Shown: positions 23,408 through 32,617, counted from the stretch's first letter. The stretch is 42,772 bases of DNA from an uncultured bacterium (GCA_947643715.1 CANRXB010000021.1:1-42772); one strand, 5' to 3'. The notes: generated by a model not told the origin, from the letters alone. Program-made: numbers and translations.

Positions 23408-24505
23408 ATGAAAAGACTCGAGGTGGCCCTGCCGGGCCGGGGATACGACATTTTGATCGAGCGGGGCCTGCTGGCCCAGGCCGGGGAGCGTATCCGGGCG
23501 GTCCTGCCCCGTGCCGCCAAGGTGGCCGTGGTCAGCGACAGCACGGTGGCCCCCCTGTATGGCCGGAGCGTGCTGGACAGCCTGGCCCGCGCCGGGTACG
23601 AGGCGGCGCTGTTCACCGTCCCGGCGGGGGAGGGGAGCAAGAACGCCGCGCAGCTCTCCGAGCTGTGGGAGGGTTTCATGGCGTTCGGCCTCACCCGCAC
23701 CGACGCTGTGGTCGCCCTGGGGGGCGGCGTGGTGGGGGATCTGGCGGGCTTCGCCGCAGCCACCATCCTCCGGGGGGTGGCCTTCGTCCAGATCCCCACC
23801 ACTTTGCTGGCCCAGGTGGATTCCTCTGTGGGAGGCAAGGTGGCCGTGGATCTGAAGGCGGGAAAGAACCTGGCCGGAGCGTTCTATCAGCCGAGGCTGG
23901 TGCTCATGGATCCCGACGTGCTGGATACCCTGCCCCTGCCCGTGTTCATGGCGGGGATGGCGGAGGTGGTCAAGTACGGCTGCATCTGGGACGAAGGCTT
24001 TTTCGACTTTCTCACCGCCCGGCCCTCCCGCCAGGGATCGATGGCAGATATCGAACACATCTTGTATACTTGCTGTGATATAAAACGCCAGGTGGTCATA
24101 GAGGACGAGCTGGACACCGGGCTGCGGATGATCCTGAACTTTGGACACACGCTGGGCCACGCCTACGAGCTGGCGGGACATTATGTGGAATGGAGCCATG
24201 GCGAGGCGGTAGCGGCGGGCATGTGCGCCGCGGCCCAGCTCGGCGTGGGGCTGGGGGTCACGCCGCCGGACGTGCCGGGACGCATCGCCCGCGCCTGCGC
24301 GGCCTTGGGCCTGCCCACCCACATCTCCTGCGGCCTGGAGGACTGCTCCGCCGCGATCGGCCTGGACAAGAAGAGCGCGGGATCGGACATCACCCTGATC
24401 TTGCTGGACGCGATCGGCCACGCCGTCCCCTGCAAGATGCCACGGGAGCGTCTGTTGGCGCAGGTGGCGGCCCTGCCGGGCCATGGAAAGGAGTCGGCGA
24501 CATGA
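23408..24505 (+). CDS. aroB: 3-dehydroquinate synthase
   Basis: Protein of 365 aa. NAD-binding GGGVVGDLAGFAAAT, the PTTLLAQVDSSVGGK segment and the metal-ligand NFGHTLGHAYE region are all present. It cyclises DAHP to 3-dehydroquinate using NAD+ and a divalent metal. Start ATG 23408, 7 nt after AAGGAGG. Stop overlaps aroA start by ATGA. Confidence 0.96.
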   Translation: MKRLEVALPGRGYDILIERGLLAQAGERIRAVLPRAAKVAVVSDSTVAPLYGRSVLDSLARAGYEAALFTVPAGEGSKNAAQLSELWEGFMAFGLTRTDAVVALGGGVVGDLAGFAAATILRGVAFVQIPTTLLAQVDSSVGGKVAVDLKAGKNLAGAFYQPRLVLMDPDVLDTLPLPVFMAGMAEVVKYGCIWDEGFFDFLTARPSRQGSMADIEHILYTCCDIKRQVVIEDELDTGLRMILNFGHTLGHAYELAGHYVEWSHGEAVAAGMCAAAQLGVGLGVTPPDVPGRIARACAALGLPTHISCGLEDCSAAIGLDKKSAGSDITLILLDAIGHAVPCKMPRERLLAQVAALPGHGKESAT

Positions 24506-25737
24506 ACCTCACCATCGCTCCGGCCGGATTGGCCGGGAGCATCACGCCGCCCCCCTCCAAATCCCAGGCCCACAGGCTGATCATCGCCGCTGCCTTGGCG
24601 CAGGGACGCAGCGTGCTGTCCAATGTGGCTGCCTCCCAGGACGTGGAGGCCACCTTGGGCTGTATGGAGCAGCTCGGGGCGGAGCATGTATGCTCAGGCG
24701 GCGAGCTCACGGTCCAGGGCATGGAGGCCGGCGCCATGTCGCCCCTGCGCCGGATGGCCTTTCCCCGGCTGGATTGCGGGGAGAGCGGTTCCACCCTGCG
24801 CTTCCTGATTCCGGTGGCCCTGGCCGTGCGGGGCGGCGGCATCTTCTCGGGGCGCGGGCGGCTGATGGAGCGGCCCCAGGAGCCCTATTTCCGCCTCTTC
24901 CATGAAAAGGGCATCTCCTATGAGCGGAAGGACGGCAAGCTCACCGTCCAGGGTCTGCTGGCCCCGGGGCGGTATGCCCTGCCGGGCGGCGTGTCCAGCC
25001 AGTTCGCCACCGGCCTGCTGTTCGCCCTGCCCCTGCTGGACGGGGATTCGGAGATCGTGCTCACCTCTGCTTTGGAGAGCCGGGGCTATGTGGACATGAC
25101 CCTGGCCGTGCTGGAGGGGGCCGGTATCCAGGTGGAGGAGCGGGAGGACGGCTTTTTCGTCCCCGGCGGACAGCGCTACCGGCCCCGGTCCCTCGCTGTG
25201 GAGGCCGACTGGTCCCAGGCCGCGTTCTGGTACGCCGCGAAGAGCATGGGCAGTGCGGTGGAGGTGGAGGGGATGGATCCCGGCTCCACCCAAGGGGACA
25301 AGATCGTGATGGACTACCTCGCGGCGCTGTCCGGGCCGGGGGACGTGGAGCTGGACGTTTCCGGCTGCCCCGATCTGGCGCCCCCCCTGGCCGCCGCAGC
25401 GGCGCTGCGGGCCGGACGTACCACCCGCCTCAGCCATGCCGCCCGGCTGCGCATCAAGGAGAGCGACCGGCTGGCCTCCATCACCCAAGCGCTCGGCGCG
25501 CTCGGTGCGGACGTGACCGAAGGGGCGGACGATCTCGTCATCCGGGGCCGGGAGAGGCTGGCCGGCGGCGCGGCGGTGGACAGCGCCAACGACCACCGCA
25601 TCGCCATGATGGCGGCGATCGCCGCCACCCGGTGCGAAGCGCCGGTGACGGTCATGGGGGCCGGATGCGTGGCGAAATCCTATCCCGGCTTTTGGGACGA
25701 CTACCGGGCGCTGGGTGGAGAGATCCGAGAGATATGA
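24502..25737 (+). CDS. aroA: 3-phosphoshikimate 1-carboxyvinyltransferase (EPSP synthase)
   Basis: Protein of 411 aa. It has PPPSKSQAHRLIIAAALA at the N-terminus, ESGSTLRFLIP, VSSQFATGLLFALPLL, LRIKESDRLASI and NDHRIAMM near the end, the set expected for EPSP synthase. It transfers the enolpyruvyl group of PEP to shikimate-3-phosphate. Start is coupled to aroB (ATGA). The PEP-site sequence is ordinary enough that glyphosate sensitivity class cannot be judged. Confidence 0.95.
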   Translation: MNLTIAPAGLAGSITPPPSKSQAHRLIIAAALAQGRSVLSNVAASQDVEATLGCMEQLGAEHVCSGGELTVQGMEAGAMSPLRRMAFPRLDCGESGSTLRFLIPVALAVRGGGIFSGRGRLMERPQEPYFRLFHEKGISYERKDGKLTVQGLLAPGRYALPGGVSSQFATGLLFALPLLDGDSEIVLTSALESRGYVDMTLAVLEGAGIQVEEREDGFFVPGGQRYRPRSLAVEADWSQAAFWYAAKSMGSAVEVEGMDPGSTQGDKIVMDYLAALSGPGDVELDVSGCPDLAPPLAAAAALRAGRTTRLSHAARLRIKESDRLASITQALGALGADVTEGADDLVIRGRERLAGGAAVDSANDHRIAMMAAIAATRCEAPVTVMGAGCVAKSYPGFWDDYRALGGEIREI

Positions 25738-25789
25738 CCGTGCATGTGCCCGGGCGGCGTCCGCCGCTGGGCGGACGAGGAGGGAGCTC

Positions 25790-26317
25790 ATGGAGACCAT
25801 CGGATTGACGATCCCCGGGCAGGAGCATCTGGATCAGGTGTGGGGATACCGCCAGGACTGCTGTGGAGCGGACAGCTCCATGGACGGCTGCGGCCCCCTG
25901 CGGTTCAACACGAGCCCGGAGCAGTGGCTGGAGGACATCCGGCGGTATGCCGATCCGGACACCGTCCCGGAGGGCAAGGTGCAGGCCACCCAGTTCCTGG
26001 CCGTGCGGCAGCCGGACGGCCGGGTGGTGGGCATGATACAGGTGAGGCACTATTTCAACGAGTACCTGGAAAAGTACGCGGGGCACATCGGCTACTCCGT
26101 CCGGCCCAGTGAGCGGCGCAAGGGATACGCCAAGGAGATGCTCCGGCTCGCTCTGGGCTTTTGCAGGCAGATCGGCCTGGAGCGGGTGCTGGTCTCCTGT
26201 AAGCCGGACAACGAGGGGAGCCGCCGCACCATACTGGCCAACGGGGGCGTGTACGAGCGTACCGTCCATGTGCCGGGCGAAGGCATCGATTTGGAGCGGT
26301 ATTGGATCGCGCTGTGA
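25790..26317 (+). CDS. GNAT-family acetyltransferase inside the aromatic operon
   Basis: Protein of 175 aa. Motif A is SVRPSERRKGYAKEMLRLAL (about residues 104-123), with the family's basic Q/R-x-x-G/A pattern; a motif B-like SCKPDNEGSRRTI follows. Start ATG 25790 after GAGGAGGGA. It sits between aroA and aroC without its own terminator or promoter and is probably read with the operon. No known role in aromatic synthesis; substrate unknown. Confidence 0.83.
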   Translation: METIGLTIPGQEHLDQVWGYRQDCCGADSSMDGCGPLRFNTSPEQWLEDIRRYADPDTVPEGKVQATQFLAVRQPDGRVVGMIQVRHYFNEYLEKYAGHIGYSVRPSERRKGYAKEMLRLALGFCRQIGLERVLVSCKPDNEGSRRTILANGGVYERTVHVPGEGIDLERYWIAL

Positions 26318-26360
26318 CCTTCGGTCCGCCGTGAATATGACCACAAGGAGCTATCATGTC

Positions 26361-27407
26361 ATGAGATATTCCATTTTCGGCGAGTCCCACGGCCCTGCCA
26401 TCGGGGTGGTGCTGGAGGGCGTGCCCGCAGGGCTGGAGCTGGACCTGGAGGCCATCCGTTTCGACCTGGCCCGCCGGGCCCCGGGGAAGGACGCGGTGTC
26501 CACCGCCCGGAAGGAGGCGGACGAGCCCCGTATCCTTTCCGGCGTGTTCCAGGGCAGGACCACCGGAGCGCCGTTGTGCGCCATGATCGAGAACACGGAC
26601 ACGCGCTCCGGGGACTACGAGCGCACCAAGGATCTGGCCCGCCCCGGCCACGCCGACTACGCCGCCCACGTGCGGTACGGCGGGGCCAACGACTATCGGG
26701 GCGGCGGACATTTCTCCGGGCGGCTCACCGCGCCGCTGGTCTTTGCCGGAGGGGTGGCAAAGCAGCTCCTGGCCCGGGAAGGCGTATGGGTGGGGGCCCA
26801 TATCAGCGCTGTCTACGGCATCAACGACGACCCCCTGGAGGACTGGGAGGGACTGGAGGCCGTGGCCTCCAAGGCGTTCCCGGTGCTGGACGACCAGGCG
26901 GGGGAGGAGATGCGAAAGGCCATCCTGGAGGCGAAGGACGAGCAGGATTCGGTGGGCGGTTCCATCGAATGCGGGGTGTTCGGGCTGCCCGCCGGGTTGG
27001 GGGCCCCCGATCTGGGGCAGAATGCGGAGGGCATCTTCTCCCGGCACCTGTTCGCGGTCCCGGCGGTGAAGGCGGTGGCCTTCGGCGCGGGGACGGCCTT
27101 CGCCCTCATGCGGGGCTCCGAGGCCAACGACCCGCTGTATGTGGACGAGGACGGATCGGTCAAAGGGGAGCAGAACTGCGCCGGAGGGATCAACGGCGGC
27201 ATCACCAACGGGATGCCGCTAGTGTTCGAGGCGACGTTCCGCCCCACGCCCTCCATCGCCCGGCAGCAGTTCACCATCGACATGGCGAAGATGGAGAACG
27301 CCGTGCTGGAGCTCCAGGGCCGTCACGATCCCTGTGTGGTCCCCCGGGCGGTGCCGGTGGTGGAGGCCGCAGCGGCGCTGGCGGCCTGCGAGCTGATGGG
27401 GATATGA
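26361..27407 (+). CDS. aroC: chorismate synthase
   Basis: Protein of 348 aa starting MRYSIFGESHGP, the conserved N-terminus; AAGGAG lies 10 nt before ATG 26361. An in-frame ATG at 26337 would add eight residues not seen in the family. SGDYERTKDLARPGHADY and RYGGANDYRGGGHFSGR are the FMN-binding marks. It needs reduced FMN to convert EPSP to chorismate. Confidence 0.95.
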   Translation: MRYSIFGESHGPAIGVVLEGVPAGLELDLEAIRFDLARRAPGKDAVSTARKEADEPRILSGVFQGRTTGAPLCAMIENTDTRSGDYERTKDLARPGHADYAAHVRYGGANDYRGGGHFSGRLTAPLVFAGGVAKQLLAREGVWVGAHISAVYGINDDPLEDWEGLEAVASKAFPVLDDQAGEEMRKAILEAKDEQDSVGGSIECGVFGLPAGLGAPDLGQNAEGIFSRHLFAVPAVKAVAFGAGTAFALMRGSEANDPLYVDEDGSVKGEQNCAGGINGGITNGMPLVFEATFRPTPSIARQQFTIDMAKMENAVLELQGRHDPCVVPRAVPVVEAAAALAACELMGI

Positions 27408-27445
27408 GGCCCGGACGAAAATCAAGGAGACTGTGAGGGATCTTC

Positions 27446-27934
27446 ATGGATCTGAGAACGATGCGTCAGACAGACGAACAGGTGGTCATCCTCCCCGGAG
27501 CGGCGGTGGTGGGCGACGTCACCCTGGGCCCGGACTGCTCGGTGTGGTTCAACGCCGTCCTCCGGGGGGACGGCGAGCCCATCGTGGCCGGCAGGGGCTG
27601 CAATATCCAGGATTGCGCCGTGCTCCATTCGGATAAGTCGCCCACCGTACTGGGGGACTGGGTGTCCGTGGGGCATGGGGCCATCGTCCACGGCGCGCAA
27701 GTGGGGGACCGCTCCATCATCGGCATGGGGTCCACCCTGCTGGACGGGGCGAAGATCGGGAAGGACTGTTTGGTGGGCGCGGGGGCGCTGGTCACAGGCA
27801 AGATGGACGCCCCCGACGGCTCTATGATCCTGGGCGATCCCGCCCGTGTGGTCCGGCCGCTCACCGATGAGGAGATCGCCGGGCTCCGGAAGAACGCCGA
27901 GCATTATGCCCGGCTGAAGGAGATGTATCGCTGA
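27446..27934 (+). CDS. gamma-carbonic-anhydrase-like hexapeptide protein
   Basis: Protein of 162 aa. A left-handed beta helix of hexapeptide repeats runs from about residue 15 to 130. The family's three metal histidines are recognisable (VLHSD and VGHGAIVHG). Such YrdA/PaaY-type proteins bind Zn or Fe and may hydrate CO2 or hydrolyse small thioesters. It ends TGATG, overlapping pheA by 1 nt. Its place in the aromatic operon has no known reason. Confidence 0.85.
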   Translation: MDLRTMRQTDEQVVILPGAAVVGDVTLGPDCSVWFNAVLRGDGEPIVAGRGCNIQDCAVLHSDKSPTVLGDWVSVGHGAIVHGAQVGDRSIIGMGSTLLDGAKIGKDCLVGAGALVTGKMDAPDGSMILGDPARVVRPLTDEEIAGLRKNAEHYARLKEMYR

Positions 27935-29112
27935 TGGACGAGCTGCAGGATCTTCGCCGGGACATCGACGCCATCGACCGGGAGCTGGTGGAGCTGTTCC
28001 GCCGGCGCATGGACGTGACCCGGCGGGTAGGAGAGCACAAGCGGGCGCGGGGGATCCCCGTTTTGGACCAGGAGCGCGAACGCCAGGTGCTGCGCGACAA
28101 AGCGGAGCTGGCGGGGGAGGCGCTGCGTCCCGCCGTCATCACCCTGTTCCAGACGGTGATGGCCCTGTCCCGGCGGCAGCAGCGGGACCTGATGGGCCAG
28201 GGCCAGGAGAATCCCGGTGTGCGCCGCTGGCAGGACGCACGGGCCAACGCCCGCCGGCCTGTCGCCGCGCCCCGGGTGGTGTACCAGGGCGTGCCTGGGG
28301 CGTACAGCGAGCAGGCGGCGCTGGATCTCTTCGGCCAGGGCGCGCGCACCGCTGGACTGGAGCAGTTCGAGGACTGCTTCCTGGCGCTGCGGGAGGGCAG
28401 CGCGGACTATGCCGTGGTGCCCATCGAGAACAGCTCCACCGGGGCCATCCGGCAGATCTACGACCTGCTCACCCAATATGAGTGTTATGTGGTGGGCGAG
28501 ACCACAGTGCGGGTGGAGCACTGCCTCATGGCCCCCAAAGGGGCCACGCTGGACACGATCACCCACGTCTATTCCCATGAGCAGGGCCTGTTCCAATGTG
28601 AACGCTACCTCAACGCCCATCCCCAGTGGGAGCAGGTGCCTCAGGCGGACACCGCCGGGTCCGCCCGGATGGTGGCCGAGTGCGGAGATATCACAAAGGC
28701 GGCGGTCTGCGCCGAGCGGGCCGCGGAGCTGTATGGACTCACCGTCCTGGCCAGGGCGATCAATCACAACACCTGCAACACCACTCGGTTCGTGGTGGTG
28801 TCCCCCCGGCTGGAGCTGCGCCCCGGGGCGGACAAGATCAGCACTCTGTTCGTCCTGCCCCATGAGGCGGGCTCCCTCCACGAAGTGCTCACCGTGTTCG
28901 CCGTGCATGGGCTGAACATGGTGAAGCTGGAGTCCCGGCCCCTGCCCGAACGGAGCTGGCAGTATATGTTCTTCCTGGAATTCACCGGCGCCCCCGGCGA
29001 CCCGGCGGTGGACGACGCGCTGCACGAGCTGGCCCAGACCACCGGAGAGTTCCGGGTGCTGGGGTGGTTCGTGTCCAACCTGGACCAAGGGGGGGAGGCG
29101 GCATGTCCCTGA
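27934..29112 (+). CDS. pheA: bifunctional chorismate mutase / prephenate dehydratase
   Basis: Protein of 392 aa. Residues 1-85 are an AroQ-type chorismate mutase (DLRRDIDAIDRELVELF). Prephenate dehydratase spans about 112-290, with IENSSTG (165-169 region) and the catalytic NTTRF (282-286). An ACT domain follows, with GSLHEVL and the Phe-binding ESRP (333-336). It makes phenylpyruvate from chorismate and should be inhibited by Phe through the ACT domain. Confidence 0.95.
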   Translation: MDELQDLRRDIDAIDRELVELFRRRMDVTRRVGEHKRARGIPVLDQERERQVLRDKAELAGEALRPAVITLFQTVMALSRRQQRDLMGQGQENPGVRRWQDARANARRPVAAPRVVYQGVPGAYSEQAALDLFGQGARTAGLEQFEDCFLALREGSADYAVVPIENSSTGAIRQIYDLLTQYECYVVGETTVRVEHCLMAPKGATLDTITHVYSHEQGLFQCERYLNAHPQWEQVPQADTAGSARMVAECGDITKAAVCAERAAELYGLTVLARAINHNTCNTTRFVVVSPRLELRPGADKISTLFVLPHEAGSLHEVLTVFAVHGLNMVKLESRPLPERSWQYMFFLEFTGAPGDPAVDDALHELAQTTGEFRVLGWFVSNLDQGGEAACP

Positions 29113-29612
29113 GCATCGTGCTCATCGGGATGATGGGCAGCGGGAAGACCACGGTGGGCAAGCTGCTGGCGCGGCGCCACGGCCTGCCCCTGGCGGACAC
29201 CGACCAGCTCGTCCAGGAGCGGGCGGGCCTTTCCGTCCCGGACATATTCGCCCAGTGGGGCGAGGCCCGCTTCCGGGCGTTGGAGCTGGCGGTGTGCCAG
29301 GAGCTGTCCGGGCGGGGCGGGCTGATCGCCGCGTGCGGCGGCGGCCTTCCCATGCAGGAGAGGGCCATTTCCGCGCTGAAGGAGAACGGCCTGGTGTTTT
29401 GGCTGGACCGGGATCCGGGCGAGACCTATGACAGTTTGGACATATCTGGCCGTCCGCTGGCTCAGGCAGGCCGGGAGGACTTCATCCGGCGGTATGCCGC
29501 GCGCGCCCCGGTGTACCGGCGCTGGGCGGACCACATCGTCCCCGCCGGGAAGAGCCCCCGGGAGGCCCAGGCGCTGATCTCTACCATCTATATGGAGGCG
29601 TTGCATCCATGA
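29103..29612 (+). CDS. aroK: shikimate kinase
   Basis: Protein of 169 aa. P-loop GMMGSGKTTVGKLLA (about 9-23), substrate-binding DTD near residue 34, and the central CGGGLPM. It phosphorylates shikimate with ATP. Start ATG 29103 lies inside the end of pheA (10-nt overlap) after GGGGGGAGGCGGC. Length is normal. Confidence 0.94.
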   Translation: MSLSIVLIGMMGSGKTTVGKLLARRHGLPLADTDQLVQERAGLSVPDIFAQWGEARFRALELAVCQELSGRGGLIAACGGGLPMQERAISALKENGLVFWLDRDPGETYDSLDISGRPLAQAGREDFIRRYAARAPVYRRWADHIVPAGKSPREAQALISTIYMEALHP

Positions 29613-30040
29613 AGTTCCTGATCATCAACGGCCCCAACCTGAACCTGCTGGGCAAACGGGAGCCGGACATCTATGGCAGTTTGAGCTATGAGCGGCTGTG
29701 CGCCCTGATCGAAGGACATGCCCTGGCCCACGGCTCCACCGCCTGCTGCTTCCAGTCCAACCACGAGGGGGCCATCATCGACGCGATCCATGCCGCCGAC
29801 GGCGTGTATGACGCGATCGTCATCAACCCGGGGGCATATACCCATTACAGCTATGCCATCCTGGATGCGCTGAAAGCGGTGGACGTGCCCGCGTATGAGG
29901 TCCACCTCAGCCACATCGACCAACGGGAGCCCTTCCGGGCGGTGTCCGTCACCGCCCCCGCCTGTGTGGGGCAGATCTACGGGCACGGTCATCAGGGCTA
30001 CCTCATGGCCATGGACTACTTTTTGGAGGGCGGGAGATGA
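29609..30040 (+). CDS. aroQ: 3-dehydroquinate dehydratase, type II
   Basis: Protein of 143 aa. INGPNLNLLGKREPDIYG at the N-terminus, SNHEGAIID, NPGAYTHYS and VHLSHIDQREPFR are the type II signature set, including the catalytic Tyr and His region. The enzyme is a dodecamer that dehydrates 3-dehydroquinate. Coupled to aroK and aroE by ATGA overlaps on both sides. Confidence 0.95.
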   Translation: MKFLIINGPNLNLLGKREPDIYGSLSYERLCALIEGHALAHGSTACCFQSNHEGAIIDAIHAADGVYDAIVINPGAYTHYSYAILDALKAVDVPAYEVHLSHIDQREPFRAVSVTAPACVGQIYGHGHQGYLMAMDYFLEGGR

Positions 30041-30867
30041 AGCTCCAGGTCATCGGCGACCCGGTGCTGCACTCCAAGTCCCCGGTCATCCACGGGGCCA
30101 TGCTGGAGGCGCTGGGGCTGGACGTCCCTTACGCCGCCCGGGTGGTCCGCAGTGGAGAGCTGCCCCAGTACCTGGCATGGGCCAGGGAGAACGGCGTCAC
30201 CGGATTCAACGCCACCATGCCCCACAAGGAGGCGCTGATCGAGCTGCTGGACGGCGTCGTCGGCGATGCGGCCCTATTTGGCGCGGTGAACACCGTCTGT
30301 CTGCGGGAGGGCAGGTGGATCGGCTACAACACCGACGGCGGCGGGGCGCTGGCCGCGCTGGAAGGGGCGGGCCTGTGGCCCGCCGGGACCGTGGTGGTGC
30401 TGGGGGCGGGGGGAGCCGCCAAGGCGGTGGCCCTCGAGCTGGCCCAGGCGGGGGCGGAGCGGGTGTGGGTGTGCAACCGCACCCTGTCCCGGGCCGAGGA
30501 GCTGTGCCGCAGGGATCCCCGGGGAGTGCTGGTCCCGCAGGGGGCCTCTCCCGATACGCTGTCCCGGCTGTGCCGGGACGCGGAGCTGCTGGTGAACTGC
30601 ACCGATCTGGGGATGGCGGGCTGTCCCCATCAGTTCGAGGACTTCTCCTTCCTGGACGCCCTCCCGCCGGAGGCCGGCGTGTTCGACCTCATCTACCATC
30701 CCGCCGAGACGCAGCTCTTGGCCCGGGCCCGCCGCCGGGGGCTGCGGGGGATCGGCGGCCTGCCCATGCTGGTGGGCCAGGCGGTGCTGGCCCTGGAGCT
30801 CTTCCTGGACCGGCCCTTGGACCGGGGGAGGATGGCCGCCGTTGCTTCCGCCGCTCTGGGGACGTGA
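30037..30867 (+). CDS. aroE: shikimate dehydrogenase
   Basis: Protein of 276 aa. HSKSPVIHGAMLEALG, NATMPHKEAL with the catalytic Lys, the NTDGGG segment and the NADP loop VVLGAGGAAKAVALEL (about 127-142) are all present. It reduces 3-dehydroshikimate to shikimate with NADPH. Start overlaps aroQ by ATGA. Confidence 0.95.
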   Translation: MKLQVIGDPVLHSKSPVIHGAMLEALGLDVPYAARVVRSGELPQYLAWARENGVTGFNATMPHKEALIELLDGVVGDAALFGAVNTVCLREGRWIGYNTDGGGALAALEGAGLWPAGTVVVLGAGGAAKAVALELAQAGAERVWVCNRTLSRAEELCRRDPRGVLVPQGASPDTLSRLCRDAELLVNCTDLGMAGCPHQFEDFSFLDALPPEAGVFDLIYHPAETQLLARARRRGLRGIGGLPMLVGQAVLALELFLDRPLDRGRMAAVASAALGT

Positions 30868-30914
30868 CGGCTTCCGGGATCGGGGACCTTTTGAATGGAT
30901 AAGGAGTCAGGATC

Positions 30915-31790
30915 ATGGAACTCTTGGCTTATGCGAAGATCAATCTCACACTGGACATCCTGCGCAAACGCGAGGACGGCTATCACGATCTGGCGATGGT
31001 GATGCAGTCCGTCACCCTGGCGGACGAGCTCACCGTGGTCCCCGCCGGGGGAGCGCGGGGGCAGGCTGTCTCCGATCTGCGCTTCCTCCCCACCGGGGAC
31101 AAGAACCTGGCCCAGCAGGCCGCGGCCGCTTTCCGCGCGGCCACAGGGCTGGAGCATGAGGTGGACGTGTCCATCCGGAAGCGCGTCCCGGTGTGCGCCG
31201 GGCTGGCGGGGGGCAGCGCGGACGCCGCCGCCGTGCTGCGGGCCATGGACCGGCTCACCGGGGCGGGGCTGGCCCCCGCCGAGCTGGCGCAGATCGGGGC
31301 GAGGGTGGGGTCCGACGTGCCGTTCTGTGTGCTGGGGGGCGCGGCTCTTGCGCAGGGCAGGGGAGAGCGGCTCTCTCCGCTGCCGTCCCTCCCCCCGTGC
31401 CATATCGTGGCGTGCAAGCCGCCCTTCTCCATCTCCACGCCACAGCTCTTCGCCCGGGTGAACGTGCGCAAGATCGTCCGCCGGCCCGACACCGCCGGGG
31501 CCGTGGCCGCGCTGGAGGCCGGGGATCTGGCCGGGGTGGCCCGGCGGATGTACAACGTGTTCGAGGACGTGCTGGAGCCCCGCCGCGCCAACGCCATCGC
31601 CAGCATCAAGTCCGCCCTCATCGACTGCGGGGCGCTGGGCGCGTCCATGTCGGGCAGCGGTCCGTCGGTGTTCGGCCTGTTCGACGACCTGGGCAGCGCC
31701 CAGGCCGCCTGCCGCCGGTTGAAGGAGAGCCTCCGGGACGTGTTCCTGTGCGGGCCCGCCGGGGAAAATAGTTCGCTGCCGGAGGTATGA
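30915..31790 (+). CDS. ispE: 4-diphosphocytidyl-2-C-methyl-D-erythritol kinase
   Basis: Protein of 291 aa, GHMP kinase fold: AYAKINLTLDIL at the start, GLAGGSADAAAVL for ATP binding, and MSGSGPSVFGLF near the end. It phosphorylates CDP-ME in the MEP isoprenoid pathway. It sits 47 nt after aroE with no clear terminator between, so it may be the last gene of the aromatic operon. IspE has no link to aromatic synthesis beyond possible co-expression. Confidence 0.94.
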   Translation: MELLAYAKINLTLDILRKREDGYHDLAMVMQSVTLADELTVVPAGGARGQAVSDLRFLPTGDKNLAQQAAAAFRAATGLEHEVDVSIRKRVPVCAGLAGGSADAAAVLRAMDRLTGAGLAPAELAQIGARVGSDVPFCVLGGAALAQGRGERLSPLPSLPPCHIVACKPPFSISTPQLFARVNVRKIVRRPDTAGAVAALEAGDLAGVARRMYNVFEDVLEPRRANAIASIKSALIDCGALGASMSGSGPSVFGLFDDLGSAQAACRRLKESLRDVFLCGPAGENSSLPEV

Positions 31791-31848
31791 GATCTGCCGA
31801 TACCGTCCATACTATGCCCATACGGTACATAAGAGGACGGTGTTTTCG

Positions 31849-32478
31849 ATGGATGCTATCTCTGTTCCTTCCAAGCTGCGTTTGTGGGAAGCGGCGCTGT
31901 TCCTGGCCCTCGGCCTGACCCTGACGGTGGGCGTGTGGGCCGGGGCCAGCGAGGGCGCTCTGGCGGACCGGGTGCTCCGGCTCCATGTGGTGGCCAATTC
32001 CGATTCCGACTCCGATCAGGCCCGGAAGGCGCTGGTGCGCGACGCGGTGCTGGCCCTGGCCAGCCAGATCCTGGAGGGCGTGGACGACCGCCGGGAGGCG
32101 GAGGAGGCCCTGTCCTCCCGCCTGGACGAGCTGGCCGAGGCGGGGGCGGAGGCCTTGGCCCGGACGGGGCGGGGCGACCCGGTGCGCGTCACCTTGTCTG
32201 ATGAATGGTTCCCCACCCGGGAATATGACAGCTTCTCGCTCCCTGCCGGCCGTTACCGGGCCCTCCGGGTGGTCATCGGGGAGGGCGCGGGCCGCAACTG
32301 GTGGTGCGTGGTGTTCCCGCCGCTGTGCCTGGCCTCGGTGTCCGAGGGCTCGGTGGAGGCGGCGGCCGAAGGGGTGCTCACCGACAATCAGGTGTCCCTC
32401 ATCACCGGGCGGGACGGCGGATACGTGCTGAAGTTCCGGCTGATCGAGTGGTGGCAGGAGCTGATCGGCAAGAGATGA
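31849..32478 (+). CDS. spoIIR: stage II sporulation protein R
   Basis: Protein of 209 aa. An N-terminal membrane/signal helix (about residues 10-30) is followed by the SpoIIR domain with RLHVVANSDSDSDQ, the FPTREYDSFSLPAGRY segment and GRNWWCVVFPPLC. In Bacillus, SpoIIR made in the forespore triggers SpoIIGA to process pro-sigma-E in the mother cell. It should be under forespore sigma-F, but I could not fix such a promoter. AGAGGA is 11 nt before ATG 31849; a GTG three codons earlier is a weaker alternative. Confidence 0.92.
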   Translation: MDAISVPSKLRLWEAALFLALGLTLTVGVWAGASEGALADRVLRLHVVANSDSDSDQARKALVRDAVLALASQILEGVDDRREAEEALSSRLDELAEAGAEALARTGRGDPVRVTLSDEWFPTREYDSFSLPAGRYRALRVVIGEGAGRNWWCVVFPPLCLASVSEGSVEAAAEGVLTDNQVSLITGRDGGYVLKFRLIEWWQELIGKR

Positions 32479-32485
32479 CGCGGGA

Positions 32486-32515
32486 CGGCGCAGGGGTTGG
32501 CCTTGCGCCGTTTTT
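32486..32515 (+). terminator. intrinsic terminator of spoIIR
   Basis: CGGCGCA/TGCGCCG stem with inner GG/CC pairs, followed by TTTTT. Confidence 0.85.
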
Positions 32516-32556
32516 CGCGCCCTGCTCCGGGAGCGTTGGCCGGGCGATTTTTGGGA

Positions 32557-32585
32557 TTGCTTTTACTGTCAAGACAGCATATAAT
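32557..32585 (+). promoter_or_regulatory. pncB promoter with palindrome between -35 and -10
   Basis: TTGCTT, 17-nt spacer, perfect TATAAT (32580-32585). The spacer contains the perfect 12-nt palindrome CTGTCAAGACAG (32566-32577), a natural place for a repressor. NiaR-type niacin repressors act on short palindromes near such genes, but I cannot confirm the motif. Confidence 0.75.
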
Positions 32586-32617
32586 GGGAGCTACAAACGA
32601 CAGGGAGGGATTCTCCA

